From NCBI RefSeq assembly GCF_003710815.1, contig NZ_RHHP01000004.1:1-64000 (forward strand): a stretch of DNA of 64,000 bases. The letters are read 5' to 3'. The stretch comes from Brevibacillus centrosporus (GTDB lineage Bacteria > Bacillota > Bacilli > Brevibacillales > Brevibacillaceae). The notes below the pieces were generated by a model. The model was not told the DNA's origin. It searched no databases and saw only the letters and a list, made by a program, of their open reading frames with translations. Both the position numbers and the translations under genes were made by a program. Below are positions 1 to 8,130 of the stretch, piece after piece; position 1 is the stretch's first letter, and each line of letters starts with the position of its first letter.

Positions 1-18
1 CCGCTTCACCAACGGGCC
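1..18 (-). tRNA. tRNA-Glu, 5' end only (runs off left edge)
   Basis: The reverse complement of the first 18 bases has the acceptor and D-arm start typical of Bacillales tRNA-Glu (GGCCCGTTGGT then AAGCGG). It begins 6 bases after the CCA end of the upstream tRNA-Ser, as expected in a tRNA cluster. Only the 5' end is inside the window, so the anticodon is not visible and identity rests on the leader motif. Confidence 0.6.
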
Positions 19-24
19 AAAATA

Positions 25-117
25 TGGCGGATGGAGTGGGATTTGAACCCACGAGACGGGTCGACCCCGCCTACACGATTTCCAATCGTGCTCCTTCGGC
101 CGCTCGGACATCCATCC
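25..117 (-). tRNA. tRNA-Ser (GGA anticodon)
   Basis: The minus strand gives a complete class II tRNA. The 7-bp acceptor stem GGATGGA/TCCATCC is followed by discriminator G and an encoded CCA (25-27). The anticodon loop reads TTGGAAA, giving anticodon GGA for serine codons UCC/UCU. It has the long variable arm typical of tRNA-Ser and a T-loop GTTCAAATC. It is first of a minus-strand pair with the partial tRNA-Glu. Confidence 0.95.
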
Positions 118-342
118 CTATTATTTTGCCAACTTGCTCGGCAAGAAATAATCTATCATATCTTTTCTATGATTTCAAGAGTTGTTTTAGAAGTTTTGGC
201 TGATAAAAAAATGTCAAAATTCGGCTCCCTTTCCTCGGAGCAAAATGGAGATCTTTCTCCAAAAGAAGGGCATCCTGCCTAAAGCATTCCTGCCCCTGTT
301 CCAATAATCTAACAGTAACTCTTACAAGCGTGGTGATGCTCA

Positions 343-627
343 TTGTTCAATAAAAAGCGCCGTCGAAATCAATTGCCTTGTTTGTATGGAAATTGGTGCG
401 GCCCCGGTTGTTCTGGACCTGGTGCACCGATCGACGAGATCGACAGATGCTGCAAAAGGCACGATCGCTGCTACGAAAAGCGCGGTTATTTTTCTTGCAG
501 CTGCGACAAGGAGCTGCTCAGATGCTTGGCAAGCAAAAAGCATGATCTCTCCACCGAAAAGGGCAGAGTAGCTGCCATGATCTCAGCTTATTTTACACGC
601 AGTAAATGCATCCCAGATAACCGCTAA
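343..627 (+). CDS. Small phospholipase A2-like protein
   Basis: This 94-residue basic, Cys-rich protein carries a phospholipase A2-like core. A calcium-loop motif YGNWCGPG lies at residues 15-22. The helix motif CCxxHDxC (36-43) holds the catalytic His40-Asp41 pair, and further cysteines sit downstream. No signal peptide is visible; the N-terminus is KKRRR-rich. The start is TTG at 343, with GGTG about 8 bases upstream. It is the only gene between the tRNAs and 768. Short PLA2-domain proteins of this type occur in Bacillales, but their role is not established. The fold call is firm; substrate and localisation are unknown. Confidence 0.75.
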   Translation: MFNKKRRRNQLPCLYGNWCGPGCSGPGAPIDEIDRCCKRHDRCYEKRGYFSCSCDKELLRCLASKKHDLSTEKGRVAAMISAYFTRSKCIPDNR

Positions 628-767
628 AGCGACCATTGACAGAATACTCTTTGTAGTCGATCTTCATACAAAAATCGGTAACAACTTGGACATGATCCTG
701 CCACAAATTGTATGCATTTCCCAGTAATTATTTGGTACTCTAGTTAATGTCCAAGGAGGGTAGCACC

Positions 768-971
768 GTGGAATTGCACATCTGCACGGACGCCAAGGTG
801 GCAGTGGCGTTAAAGAGAGAAATCATTTGCCATGGAATCTCCCAGTTCTATTTACGTCCTTACGAAAATGATCAAGTCGAATTCATATTCCTCGCTCTTT
901 CCGAACATCAGAAGAAGCTGCTATCATATGCGTTACGCAATTACAGCTACGCCCTAACATACTTAGCCTAG
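768..971 (+). CDS. Small protein of unknown function, 67 aa
   Basis: A GTG start at 768 follows a strong AAGGAGGG site at 753-760. An in-frame ATG at 747 lies before that site and is rejected as the start. The product is 67 residues with mixed charge and no signal peptide, membrane segment or known motif. A hairpin terminator directly follows the stop. The ribosome site and terminator make it a credible gene. No family is recognised. Confidence 0.6.
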   Translation: MELHICTDAKVAVALKREIICHGISQFYLRPYENDQVEFIFLALSEHQKKLLSYALRNYSYALTYLA

Positions 972-989
972 TCATAGTCCGGATCATTT

Positions 990-1016
990 TCTCCCCACTT
1001 TGGGGGGATTTTTTAT
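990..1016 (+). terminator. Rho-independent terminator after the 67-aa gene
   Basis: TCCCC-ACTTT-GGGGGA stem followed by a run of six T residues, 20 bases after the stop codon at 971. Confidence 0.7.
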
Positions 1017-1063
1017 TTGCAGGAACCAGTTGCTATGACGATGAACCTCTTTCAAGGAGGAGC

Positions 1064-1873
1064 TTATTCGAGGAATTCCAGCTGTCCTTGTCTATGCACA
1101 TCATCTACAGTCATCGCTGCCAATTCGTTCAGAAATTGAATTTGGAAGCTGCCCGGACCTTCTCCAGCAGCTTTCGCGGCTGCTTTTTCTGCCGCTACCC
1201 CATAGCACACCAGTGCAGCAGCTCCTGCAAACAGTCTGTCCTCGCCTACTGCTGCAAACGCCCCCATAACCGATGTCAACAGGCAGCCCGTTCCGGTTAC
1301 TTTGGTCAGAATCGGATGGCCGTTACGAATCACATAGGTGCGTTCCCCATCTGTGATTACGTCTTCCTTGCCAGTGATTGCGACAATTGTGCCCAGCCTT
1401 TTCGCCGCCTGTTTCGCCAGTGACACAGGATCTCCTTTACCTTCTCCCGCGTCGACGCCTTTGATTTCCCAAGACTCCCCAACTACATTCGCGATCTCGG
1501 CCGCGTTCCCTCGCACAATGGAAACGGCTACGCTCTTGACCAATTCCTGCGCTGTTTCCGTACGATAAGCGGTTGCTCCTGCCCCCACCGGGTCAAAGAG
1601 AACCGGAACACCGTGTTCGTTCGCAGATTTCCCTGCGATGTGCATGGCTTCCACAACCTTGTCATCCAAAGTCCCCATATTCAGCACGAGTGCACCTGCT
1701 ATTTTCGCCATGTCCGCAACCTCTTGCTTGGCATACGCCATCACGGGAGAGGCTCCGAGTGCCAATAGTCCATTGGCCGTAAAATTGGTGACGACAACGT
1801 TCGTGATATTATGAATGAGCGGATTCACCGCTCTCACTTTTTCCAAAGCTTGTCCGACTCGATCGATGCTCAT
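1064..1873 (-). CDS. thiM: Hydroxyethylthiazole kinase
   Basis: ThiM phosphorylates 4-methyl-5-(2-hydroxyethyl)thiazole with ATP, salvaging the thiazole half of thiamine. The 269-residue product has normal family length and shows the conserved N-terminal [19 protein letters not shown] block, the central [12 protein letters not shown] segment and the GTGC motif near residue 193 that forms the anion hole and active-site cysteine. It lies 21 bases after the 1895-2467 gene on the same strand. No thiE or thiD is adjacent, and no TPP riboswitch consensus is seen upstream, which is unusual for a thiamine salvage gene. Confidence 0.95.
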   Translation of the reverse strand: MSIDRVGQALEKVRAVNPLIHNITNVVVTNFTANGLLALGASPVMAYAKQEVADMAKIAGALVLNMGTLDDKVVEAMHIAGKSANEHGVPVLFDPVGAGATAYRTETAQELVKSVAVSIVRGNAAEIANVVGESWEIKGVDAGEGKGDPVSLAKQAAKRLGTIVAITGKEDVITDGERTYVIRNGHPILTKVTGTGCLLTSVMGAFAAVGEDRLFAGAAALVCYGVAAEKAAAKAAGEGPGSFQIQFLNELAAMTVDDVHRQGQLEFLE

Positions 1874-1894
1874 GAAAAAATGCCCCTTTCAGTA

Positions 1895-2467
1895 TTAGGA
1901 GTCAGGAATGATTTTATGTATTTCCAGTACGTTTCCCAATTCTGCGTGTTCCCGCCCCACCCCTATGATGATATAGGATCTACCTACAAGAGGCAATTGT
2001 CTGGCACTTCCGATTACGGCTACCCGCTCCCCTTCCTTTGGCATGACGTAGCCATGGTAACGGGGATGTCCATCATCCGCTTGAATCAGCTCGTATTGCT
2101 CGAGAACGCCCGTGACTTTCGTCCGTTCATCCTCGTAGCCAATCCGATTTTCTTCGACCCACTTCTCCTTTAAATCATCCACGGATAAATCCTTCCAATT
2201 GACAAGGAAGGCCCAGTCCTTTGAATGGGGAAAAATATGTTTTGTTTCTTCTAAAAAGTGATTGTATTCCGTATGTAATTGATCAATATAATGATCTTCC
2301 TCTTCGGAGATGACACGGATGGAATCTTCTCCGCATGTATGAATATGATGGGCAAGGTATTTGAAGGATTCGATCATGTCAAAGTTCCCCCAACCCCATG
2401 CCTGTTCACCGAAAACTCCCCCGCGAGTTCGGCATTTCTGGCAACTGAAGTAGTAGTATGTAGGCAT
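1895..2467 (-). CDS. Unknown protein with N-terminal CxxC zinc-ribbon-like motif
   Basis: 190 residues. Near the N-terminus CQKC (residues 9-12) and a later HIHTCG form a possible single metal site. The rest is acidic and hydrophilic with a C-terminal segment resembling a small beta domain. There is no signal peptide or membrane span. The start has a GGGAGA site upstream. It ends 21 bases before thiM and could be cotranscribed with it, but no functional link is known. Confidence 0.6.
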   Translation of the reverse strand: MPTYYYFSCQKCRTRGGVFGEQAWGWGNFDMIESFKYLAHHIHTCGEDSIRVISEEEDHYIDQLHTEYNHFLEETKHIFPHSKDWAFLVNWKDLSVDDLKEKWVEENRIGYEDERTKVTGVLEQYELIQADDGHPRYHGYVMPKEGERVAVIGSARQLPLVGRSYIIIGVGREHAELGNVLEIHKIIPDS

Positions 2468-2683
2468 ATGTTCCCCTGTCTCCCTTTTTCGTCTCTATTC
2501 TGGTATCGGATGTATATGTGATGGGATTTATGTTACATTGGAACCGATTTTCACGCGAGGACACAATTATTCTGCTATGGTTATCTCCTACTTATGCCTT
2601 GATTCGCCTTCGCTTCAAAGTCTCCCTGCATCACATTACTCACGTTTTGTCTAAAATACAGGATATTATGCCCAGTTTTTCCT

Positions 2684-3166
2684 TTAGGACGATCGATGTG
2701 CTTCGTATTTTTCCATGTTGTAGGCAAAAAGGCGTCGCTCAAACTTACCTTTGGCGCCGATTAGCTGGTACCACTTCTCCCCAATCAGCAGGTCCGTCGA
2801 AAGATCTTTTTCCAAAAAATATTGGATGTTGCGTCGAACAGCTTCTTCCTCTTCTTTCTGGTCTTTCCAAGATAATGCTACTACAAAATAAGTTGTCTTA
2901 TCATCTATTTCCAGCAATTCCAGGCGAACGATCCCTTTCTTTTTTGCGTTGAGCTCCTCCACCACTTTTCTCAAGCTTTTCTCGGCGTCCAGATGGTATT
3001 TACTCGCCTCTCTCCAGCTTGAGATGCAGGAATCGTACAATGAGAAGGTGAGAATGTAATGAATCGAATAATCCTGTGGGACAAAGACCTCCTCAATTCC
3101 TTCCTCATTTTCTTCCATGGGGATGACCACAAATTCCTTGTAGTTTCCAAAGAAATTTTCGCTCAT
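2684..3166 (-). CDS. Unknown acidic protein, 160 aa
   Basis: A hydrophilic protein rich in Glu and Lys, with no signal peptide, membrane segment or recognised motif. Two ATGs are close together. The second, at 3166, is preceded by AAAGGAAA with proper spacing, whereas the first overlaps that site, so 3166 is chosen. It is upstream of the 1895-2467 gene on the same strand but separated by about 215 bases. Confidence 0.5.
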   Translation of the reverse strand: MSENFFGNYKEFVVIPMEENEEGIEEVFVPQDYSIHYILTFSLYDSCISSWREASKYHLDAEKSLRKVVEELNAKKKGIVRLELLEIDDKTTYFVVALSWKDQKEEEEAVRRNIQYFLEKDLSTDLLIGEKWYQLIGAKGKFERRLFAYNMEKYEAHRSS

Positions 3167-3262
3167 ACGCATTTCCTTTCTTTCGTCCTACATAAGATGA
3201 TGGCATTCCTATTCGATATTATCTACTCGCGCGCGAAATATTACGGTACCAAATATTACGTA

Positions 3263-3300
3263 AAAAAGACCTTGCCCAATCCTTTAGGCAAGGTCTTTCC
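3263..3300 (-). terminator. Terminator after yitT-like gene
   Basis: AAGACCTTGCC / GGCAAGGTCTT stem of 11 bp with T-run on the minus strand, about 45 bases after the stop of the YitT family gene. Confidence 0.85.
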
Positions 3301-3344
3301 CATTTTCTTTTCTATTCGCACGTCTTTCAACAAGAATCTCACTA

Positions 3345-3998
3345 TTATCTGTGTGTCACGGATACACTTCCATGACCCTCTTCGCCTTCTTCGGCAACCA
3401 CTGCATGGGAAGTCACTGTCCACGTAATGACACGACTGGAAATGACAACGGCCAAGATCGTAAAGACCATTTCTTTTACAGGCACATACCAGAAAGACAA
3501 TGTCAAAACCATGACGTCCAGCAAGAGAAAAATGGTACCAATCGAAAGGCCCGTGTATTTGCTCAGCAGCAAGGACAAAATATCGTCCCCTCCGGTAGCT
3601 GCACCAAATCGCAGTACCAATCCCGTACCCAATCCAGTCAAAATACCGGAAAGAATAGAGGCCACAGGCATCATGCTGCTCAAGTCAACAACAAGCGGCG
3701 AATACCGTTCAAACAAATCATAGAAAACGGTAAACGACAGGGATGCCAAGATCGTATCCCCAATGAATTGACGTCCTCTTACCAGCCAAGCCACCAAAAA
3801 AAGTGGGATGTCGAGCAAGAGCATCACGGTCGCTGGAGACAGGTCAAAAGCGTATTTCGCCACCAGACCCAGACCAACGAATCCACCCTCAGACAGGTGG
3901 TTTTGAAAATTAATGTGATAATAGGTAAAAGCTAATAAACACGCGCCAAACAAAATCAAACTATACCGTCGGATTACTTGCAGCGCTCTCCTCATCAT
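3345..3998 (-). CDS. YitT family (DUF161) membrane protein
   Basis: A 217-residue integral membrane protein with five to six hydrophobic segments and the family signatures GGFVGLG near residue 40 and a central GxGTGLVLRFGAATGGDDI block. It lacks the C-terminal DUF2179 cytoplasmic domain of long YitT proteins, so it is a short form. The function is not established for the family. The start ATG has a CGAGGA site. A long structured inverted repeat (4087-4160) lies in its presumed 5' leader. Confidence 0.85.
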   Translation of the reverse strand: MMRRALQVIRRYSLILFGACLLAFTYYHINFQNHLSEGGFVGLGLVAKYAFDLSPATVMLLLDIPLFLVAWLVRGRQFIGDTILASLSFTVFYDLFERYSPLVVDLSSMMPVASILSGILTGLGTGLVLRFGAATGGDDILSLLLSKYTGLSIGTIFLLLDVMVLTLSFWYVPVKEMVFTILAVVISSRVITWTVTSHAVVAEEGEEGHGSVSVTHR

Positions 3999-4086
3999 GA
4001 ATTCCTCGCAATTTTGTCGGTTTTGGCACAGACGGCCAACCGACTATGGAGGTAATTCGCAGGTATAAGTCGCTACTCATACAAAA

Positions 4087-4160
4087 GACCTCGCTTCCGT
4101 AGTAGGTTGGTCGTCTAAAAGTGACGAACGACTACTACGAAGCTAGATGTAGGAGAGGTC
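4087..4160 (-). other. Long imperfect inverted repeat in the leader of the YitT gene
   Basis: The outer arms GACCTC/GAGGTC (4087-4092, 4155-4160), middle arms GCTTCCGTAGTAG/CTACTACGAAGC (4093-4105, 4132-4143) and inner arms TCGTC/GACGA give a near-continuous 74-nt fold. On the minus strand the last arm is followed by TTTT. It sits about 90 bases upstream of the YitT start. It could be a leader attenuator, an unknown cis-RNA, or a small mobile-repeat relic. No known riboswitch consensus is recognised. Confidence 0.6.
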
Positions 4161-4243
4161 AAAACGTTTCCAGATCGTCCTATAGGGACGCATGGTATCC
4201 TGATCCCTTCCATTGCTTTTCTTTTATTATACCACAAAAAGGA

Positions 4244-4274
4244 CGAAAACGCGAACCTGCTTCAGGTCCGCGCC
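4244..4274 (-). terminator. Terminator of the btu-cobU operon
   Basis: GCGGACCTG-AAG-CAGGTTCGC stem (one G-T pair) followed on the minus strand by TTTTCGTCCTTTTT, directly after the cobU stop. Confidence 0.75.
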
Positions 4275-4841
4275 TTAGAAAATGAACTCCCTGCTTTTCA
4301 ATTCAACCGGAATACCAGCCGTAACGAGAAAGACCCTATCGCATACCGCGGCAATTCGCTGGTTCATGACACCTGCCAGATCGCGAAACAGGCGCCCCAG
4401 CGGATATTCGGGAACGATGCCGTATCCGACCTCGTTGGTCACCAGCAGCAGGGTTCCGGGGAAGGCTCGCAGCGTATCCACAAGTAACGCCATTTGCTCA
4501 TCGATTCGTTCCACTGCCCTGTCCTGCTCAAAACGCAGCAGCCAATTCGAAAGCCAGAGGATCAGACAGTCCACCACAACTACCGTCTCCTCCTCCCACA
4601 GCTTTGCGGCTGCAGCCAGCTCTCGTAGAATGGCATTTAACTCTTGCGGCTCTTCGATGGTATCCCATGGAATAGCTGCCTGTGCTCTGCGCAGCTGATG
4701 CTTTTTGATCCTCTCCTCGAGTTCTTCATCAAAAACGGGAGAAGTAGCGATATAGATCCCCTTTGCACCCAGACGCGCCGCATATTTTTCGGCGAATGAG
4801 CTTTTGCCACTCTTGGCGCCACCCGTAATCAGCACGACCAT
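4275..4841 (-). CDS. cobU: Adenosylcobinamide kinase / adenosylcobinamide-phosphate guanylyltransferase
   Basis: CobU phosphorylates adenosylcobinamide and then attaches GMP from GTP, giving AdoCbi-GDP for the late cobalamin salvage pathway. The 188-residue product has the normal length. It has a Walker A GGAKSGKS at residues 7-14, a KKHQLRR segment corresponding to the catalytic His region, and a VVVDCLILWLSN Walker B-like block. It is the last gene of the riboswitch-controlled btu operon, 18 bases after btuD. This links corrinoid import to salvage of incomplete corrinoids. Confidence 0.95.
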   Translation of the reverse strand: MVVLITGGAKSGKSSFAEKYAARLGAKGIYIATSPVFDEELEERIKKHQLRRAQAAIPWDTIEEPQELNAILRELAAAAKLWEEETVVVVDCLILWLSNWLLRFEQDRAVERIDEQMALLVDTLRAFPGTLLLVTNEVGYGIVPEYPLGRLFRDLAGVMNQRIAAVCDRVFLVTAGIPVELKSREFIF

Positions 4842-4859
4842 GTGGTTCCCCCTTATCTA

Positions 4860-5636
4860 TCAAGATCCTGCTTGCAGAATGATCTGTGGACGATGATGCA
4901 CGGGATGCTCCATTACGATTGGTTTCGTTCCGTACACTTGTTCAATCAGCGCGCTTTGCAAAATATCCTGGGGGTTCCCTACACTGATTTGATTTCCTTT
5001 GTGCAGCATCAGAATCCGATCACAGTAGAGCGAAGCCAAATTTAGATCATGCAGGACAGCTACGACTGTTACTTGCGTATTCTTCTGCCAGCTGCGGGCA
5101 ATATCCATCAGCTGTATCTGGTACCCAATATCCAAAAACGTCGTCGGTTCATCCAGCAGCAGCACCCTTGGCTTTTGTACCAAAGCTTTCCCTAAAGCGA
5201 CACGCTGCTTTTCTCCACCGCTTAGCTGGTCCAGCGTCCGCTCGGTAAGCTCGCCGAGTCCAAGCTTTTCAATGACTTCTTCAATCAAGGGAGTCGGGTC
5301 CTCTGGTTCTTCTCCCAACCAGTTCTGATAAGGAAATCTGCCCATCTCCAGCACCTCTCGCACGCGAAAACCCACGGGAGGGAGGGCTTCCTGCTCGAGG
5401 ACAGCCAAAAGGCGCGCAAGCTCTTTGCGGGAATAGGAGCCCATTCGTTTGCCATTCAGGGAAATTTCACCGCCATCTGCAGGCACAACCCCTGAGATCA
5501 TTTTCAGCAGGGTAGATTTTCCGCTTCCATTTGGGCCGATAATGCCAAAAAACTCGCCACGAGCTATGGAAAAGCGGGCGCCCTTCACGACCTGCTTGCC
5601 GTTGTACGATTTATGTACGGAAGCTACCTCAATCAC
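4860..5636 (-). CDS. btuD: Cobalamin ABC importer ATP-binding protein
   Basis: A 258-residue FepC/BtuD-type ATPase. Walker A GPNGSGKST lies near residues 34-42, the Q-loop follows, and the ABC signature LSGGEKQRVAL and Walker B VLLLDEPTTFLD are present, with the switch His in AVLHDLNLA. It powers the BtuC permease. It begins 5 bases after btuC and precedes cobU. The cobalamin assignment comes from the operon's riboswitch and cobU, because the ATPase alone would not distinguish B12 from siderophores. Confidence 0.9.
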   Translation of the reverse strand: MIEVASVHKSYNGKQVVKGARFSIARGEFFGIIGPNGSGKSTLLKMISGVVPADGGEISLNGKRMGSYSRKELARLLAVLEQEALPPVGFRVREVLEMGRFPYQNWLGEEPEDPTPLIEEVIEKLGLGELTERTLDQLSGGEKQRVALGKALVQKPRVLLLDEPTTFLDIGYQIQLMDIARSWQKNTQVTVVAVLHDLNLASLYCDRILMLHKGNQISVGNPQDILQSALIEQVYGTKPIVMEHPVHHRPQIILQAGS

Positions 5637-5641
5637 TGGAC

Positions 5642-6679
5642 TTATCTCCCTCCAACCCGCTTATTCTTTTTCAAAAGGTAGGCAAAAAACGGTGCACCCA
5701 GGAATGCCGTAACGACACCCAATGGAATCTCTGTCGGCACAAGCAGCATCCGGGCCAGCGTATCTGCCCAAAGGACGTAAATTCCGCCAAAAATCGTGGA
5801 CATCGGTAAAAGGATTCGATAATCTGGTCCGACCATCATGCGTACGAGGTGGGGAACGACTAGCCCGACGAAACCGATAATTCCGGAAATGGAAACAGCT
5901 GCAGCCGTTAAAAGCGTTGCGACAATCAGCACGACGAGCTTCGTCCGATCCACATGCACCCCGAGGTGAGCTGCCTGCCTTTCCCCTAGCGCAAACAGAT
6001 TTAGTGCACGCGAATACGTTGTCAAAATGATCAAGCCGACGAGCAGATAGGGAAACAACACATACGTAAACTGCCAGCCGCGAAAAGACAGGCTTCCCAT
6101 CAACCAGAATACAATTTCATTGACGGTCTGGTCCGAGAGCGAGACCATAAAGGACACGAGTGAGCCGAGAAAAGCCTGAACGACAACACCAGACAATAGC
6201 AGCGTCTCCGTCTGCAGCTTCCCCTGTGTATTCGCCAAGCGCATCACGATCCACAAGCTGAGAAAGCCTGTAAAAAACGCTATAACAGGCGTACTCCACT
6301 CGCCAAGAAAGGAAATATGCAGGCCAAACAGGATCAGGAAGGCTGCCCCTACGGCCGATCCGGAAGCCACTCCCATGGTATACGGATCAGCCAAGGAATT
6401 TCGGAGTACTCCTTGAAACCCAGCCCCAGCCAGCGCCAGACAAGCACCCACCAAAATAGCCAGTACCACCCGTGGAAAGCGAACCTTCATGACGATCTGC
6501 TCGGCTGACTCAGGCCAGCTCACTGATACGATTTCGGAGAGGCCCGGCACCTGATGAAGCATGATCAGCCAGACTTGAGAGAGCGGCAAATTCGCTGCTC
6601 CAAGCGAAATGCTAATGATCACGGATGCAAGCAACAGCAAAAGGCCAGCCCCGCTCCAGATAACCAGTCTCCCTTTCAT
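5642..6679 (-). CDS. btuC: Cobalamin ABC importer permease (FecCD family)
   Basis: A 345-residue FecCD/BtuC-type permease with about ten membrane segments and the family blocks RFPRVVLAILVGACLALAG, GVASGSAVGA and ISFVG-like IGFVGLVVPHLVRM near the C-terminus. It forms the membrane channel with BtuD. The gene starts 1 base after the btuF stop, so translation is probably coupled. Confidence 0.92.
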   Translation of the reverse strand: MKGRLVIWSGAGLLLLLASVIISISLGAANLPLSQVWLIMLHQVPGLSEIVSVSWPESAEQIVMKVRFPRVVLAILVGACLALAGAGFQGVLRNSLADPYTMGVASGSAVGAAFLILFGLHISFLGEWSTPVIAFFTGFLSLWIVMRLANTQGKLQTETLLLSGVVVQAFLGSLVSFMVSLSDQTVNEIVFWLMGSLSFRGWQFTYVLFPYLLVGLIILTTYSRALNLFALGERQAAHLGVHVDRTKLVVLIVATLLTAAAVSISGIIGFVGLVVPHLVRMMVGPDYRILLPMSTIFGGIYVLWADTLARMLLVPTEIPLGVVTAFLGAPFFAYLLKKNKRVGGR

Positions 6680-6680
6680 C

Positions 6681-7667
6681 CTATTTCACCAAATCTGGAT
6701 AAATGGCTTTTGCGACTTCCTTCAAGCCCTGGGTAATCCGCGGGCCTGGGCGAGACAGCGTGTTTTGATCCATTCCGTAAATTTGCGACTCACGAATCGC
6801 TTTGATTTTTTCCCAGCCGCTGCGGTTCTTGATAATATCCTCAAGCTGCTTCCCTGTCTTTTCATCCGTGATGCCATTTGCATACAGGATCACATCCGGA
6901 TCATCCTTGACGATTTTTTCCTCGCTGATCGGATTCCAGCCTACTGTATCCGAAGCAATATTCGTCGCACCGGCAAGTGAGATCAGTTCGTCCATGAACT
7001 CGCCTTTCCCAACGGTCCAGCCAGGAGAGAACTCCAGATAGACTTTTTTCCGGTCTCCCTGCTTTACGTTTTTCACGGCATCCTGTACGCGGGCGATGTC
7101 GTCCTTCATTTGCGCGACCAGTTTCTCTGCCTGCTCCTGCTTATTCGTAATTTTCCCCATCACCAGAATGTTGCCCATGATATCATCCAGCTTTTTTGGC
7201 TGTGTCACATAGACTGGCATACCCAACGATTTCAATTTTTCTGCCACAGGCTTTTCCATGGAGATTCCGCCAATGACAAAGTCAGGACTTTGGGACAAAA
7301 TGGCCTCCTCGTTTGGCTTTACGACCCCGCCGACTTTCGGCTTCGACTTCGCAGCATCAGGATAATCATCGTAATCAGATACTCCGACGATCCGATCATC
7401 CAGCCCTAGTGCAAACAATATTTCTGTTTCCGCAGGTGAGGTCGAAACAATCCGCTCCGGTGCTTTTGGGAAGGTCACTTCTTTTCCCGTGGCATCCGTG
7501 ACTGTCAAAGGATATACCGTTTCCTTGGCTGTCGCCTCTGCCGGTTTCTGTGCAGCTGCTTGCTCTTGTGCTGCAGGCTGAGCTGGCTGTGCAGGCTGAT
7601 TATTTCCACATCCGACCAGGCTTACGGCAACCAGGAACGGAATGGACATTTTCCACAATCGTTTCAT
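6681..7667 (-). CDS. btuF: Cobalamin-binding lipoprotein of ABC importer
   Basis: A 328-residue extracellular lipoprotein. The signal peptide ends in lipobox LVGC with Cys20, then an Ala/Gln/Pro-rich linker leads to a BtuF/FhuD-type periplasmic binding domain (PERIVSTSPAETEILFALGL, DPDVILYANG). It captures corrinoid for BtuC-BtuD. The start ATG follows AAGGAAG. It is the first gene of the operon. The cobalamin riboswitch and its terminator lie between this start and the promoter region. Confidence 0.92.
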   Translation of the reverse strand: MKRLWKMSIPFLVAVSLVGCGNNQPAQPAQPAAQEQAAAQKPAEATAKETVYPLTVTDATGKEVTFPKAPERIVSTSPAETEILFALGLDDRIVGVSDYDDYPDAAKSKPKVGGVVKPNEEAILSQSPDFVIGGISMEKPVAEKLKSLGMPVYVTQPKKLDDIMGNILVMGKITNKQEQAEKLVAQMKDDIARVQDAVKNVKQGDRKKVYLEFSPGWTVGKGEFMDELISLAGATNIASDTVGWNPISEEKIVKDDPDVILYANGITDEKTGKQLEDIIKNRSGWEKIKAIRESQIYGMDQNTLSRPGPRITQGLKEVAKAIYPDLVK

Positions 7668-7724
7668 TTCAAAATCTTCCTTTCTTCTCTCGTTGACCTA
7701 GGCGAATCTGCCATAAGCGAGCGC

Positions 7725-7763
7725 AAAAAGACCCTTTACTCCTGCGTTAGAAGTGAAGGGTCG
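7725..7763 (-). terminator. Expression-platform terminator of the cobalamin riboswitch
   Basis: GACCCTT / AAGGGTC arms with T-run on the minus strand, placed between the riboswitch aptamer and btuF about 60 bases before the start codon. Its location fits transcriptional attenuation when B12 is bound. Confidence 0.75.
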
Positions 7764-7857
7764 GCTTTTCAGGTCCCAAATGGCGAAATCGCATTGAACT
7801 TTATCTGCCATAGACAATCAATCCGGCCGATCCTTTCCGCGAAGGAACCCAGCAGGT

Positions 7858-8022
7858 AAGCATACAGGCAGGTCTCCTGGCTTTCGGGGAGAAACCCTTC
7901 TTTCGGGTTACACCCTTTTACAGTGGCGGGACCGCGCCGGATTTGCACCGACTTCCCTTTTCACCTCGTCCGTTTGTCAACGCGAGGCACCTGTTTGCGA
8001 GTACTCCTATCCAATTGTCCCA
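7858..8022 (-). promoter_or_regulatory. Cobalamin riboswitch
   Basis: The minus strand carries the B12-box AGCCAGGAGACCTGCC (7867-7882), the conserved GGTCCCGCCACTGT segment (7920-7933) and GGGAAG followed by GTGCAAATCCGG, in correct order. It controls btuFCD-cobU. Outer boundaries are approximate. Confidence 0.95.
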
Positions 8023-8086
8023 TGCTCTCATACTTCCCCACCATGATAGCATTCCTTAGGAAAAAAAACTAGAAATCTTCCCAACA

Positions 8087-8128
8087 CAAGAGCGGCTCCA
8101 CCAGAGATAGCTGGCAAAGCCGCTCTTG
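8087..8128 (-). terminator. Hairpin after the MBL-fold gene
   Basis: AAGAGCGGCT / AGCCGCTCTT 10-bp stem directly after the stop of the 8131-9078 gene. The T-run on the minus strand is poor, so it is a weak terminator or partly an RNA-end stabiliser. Confidence 0.5.
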
Positions 8129-8130
8129 CT

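Noticed and set aside
1874..2467. TPP riboswitch upstream of thiM
   Set aside because: No conserved TPP aptamer segments were found in either the thiM leader or the upstream gene leader.
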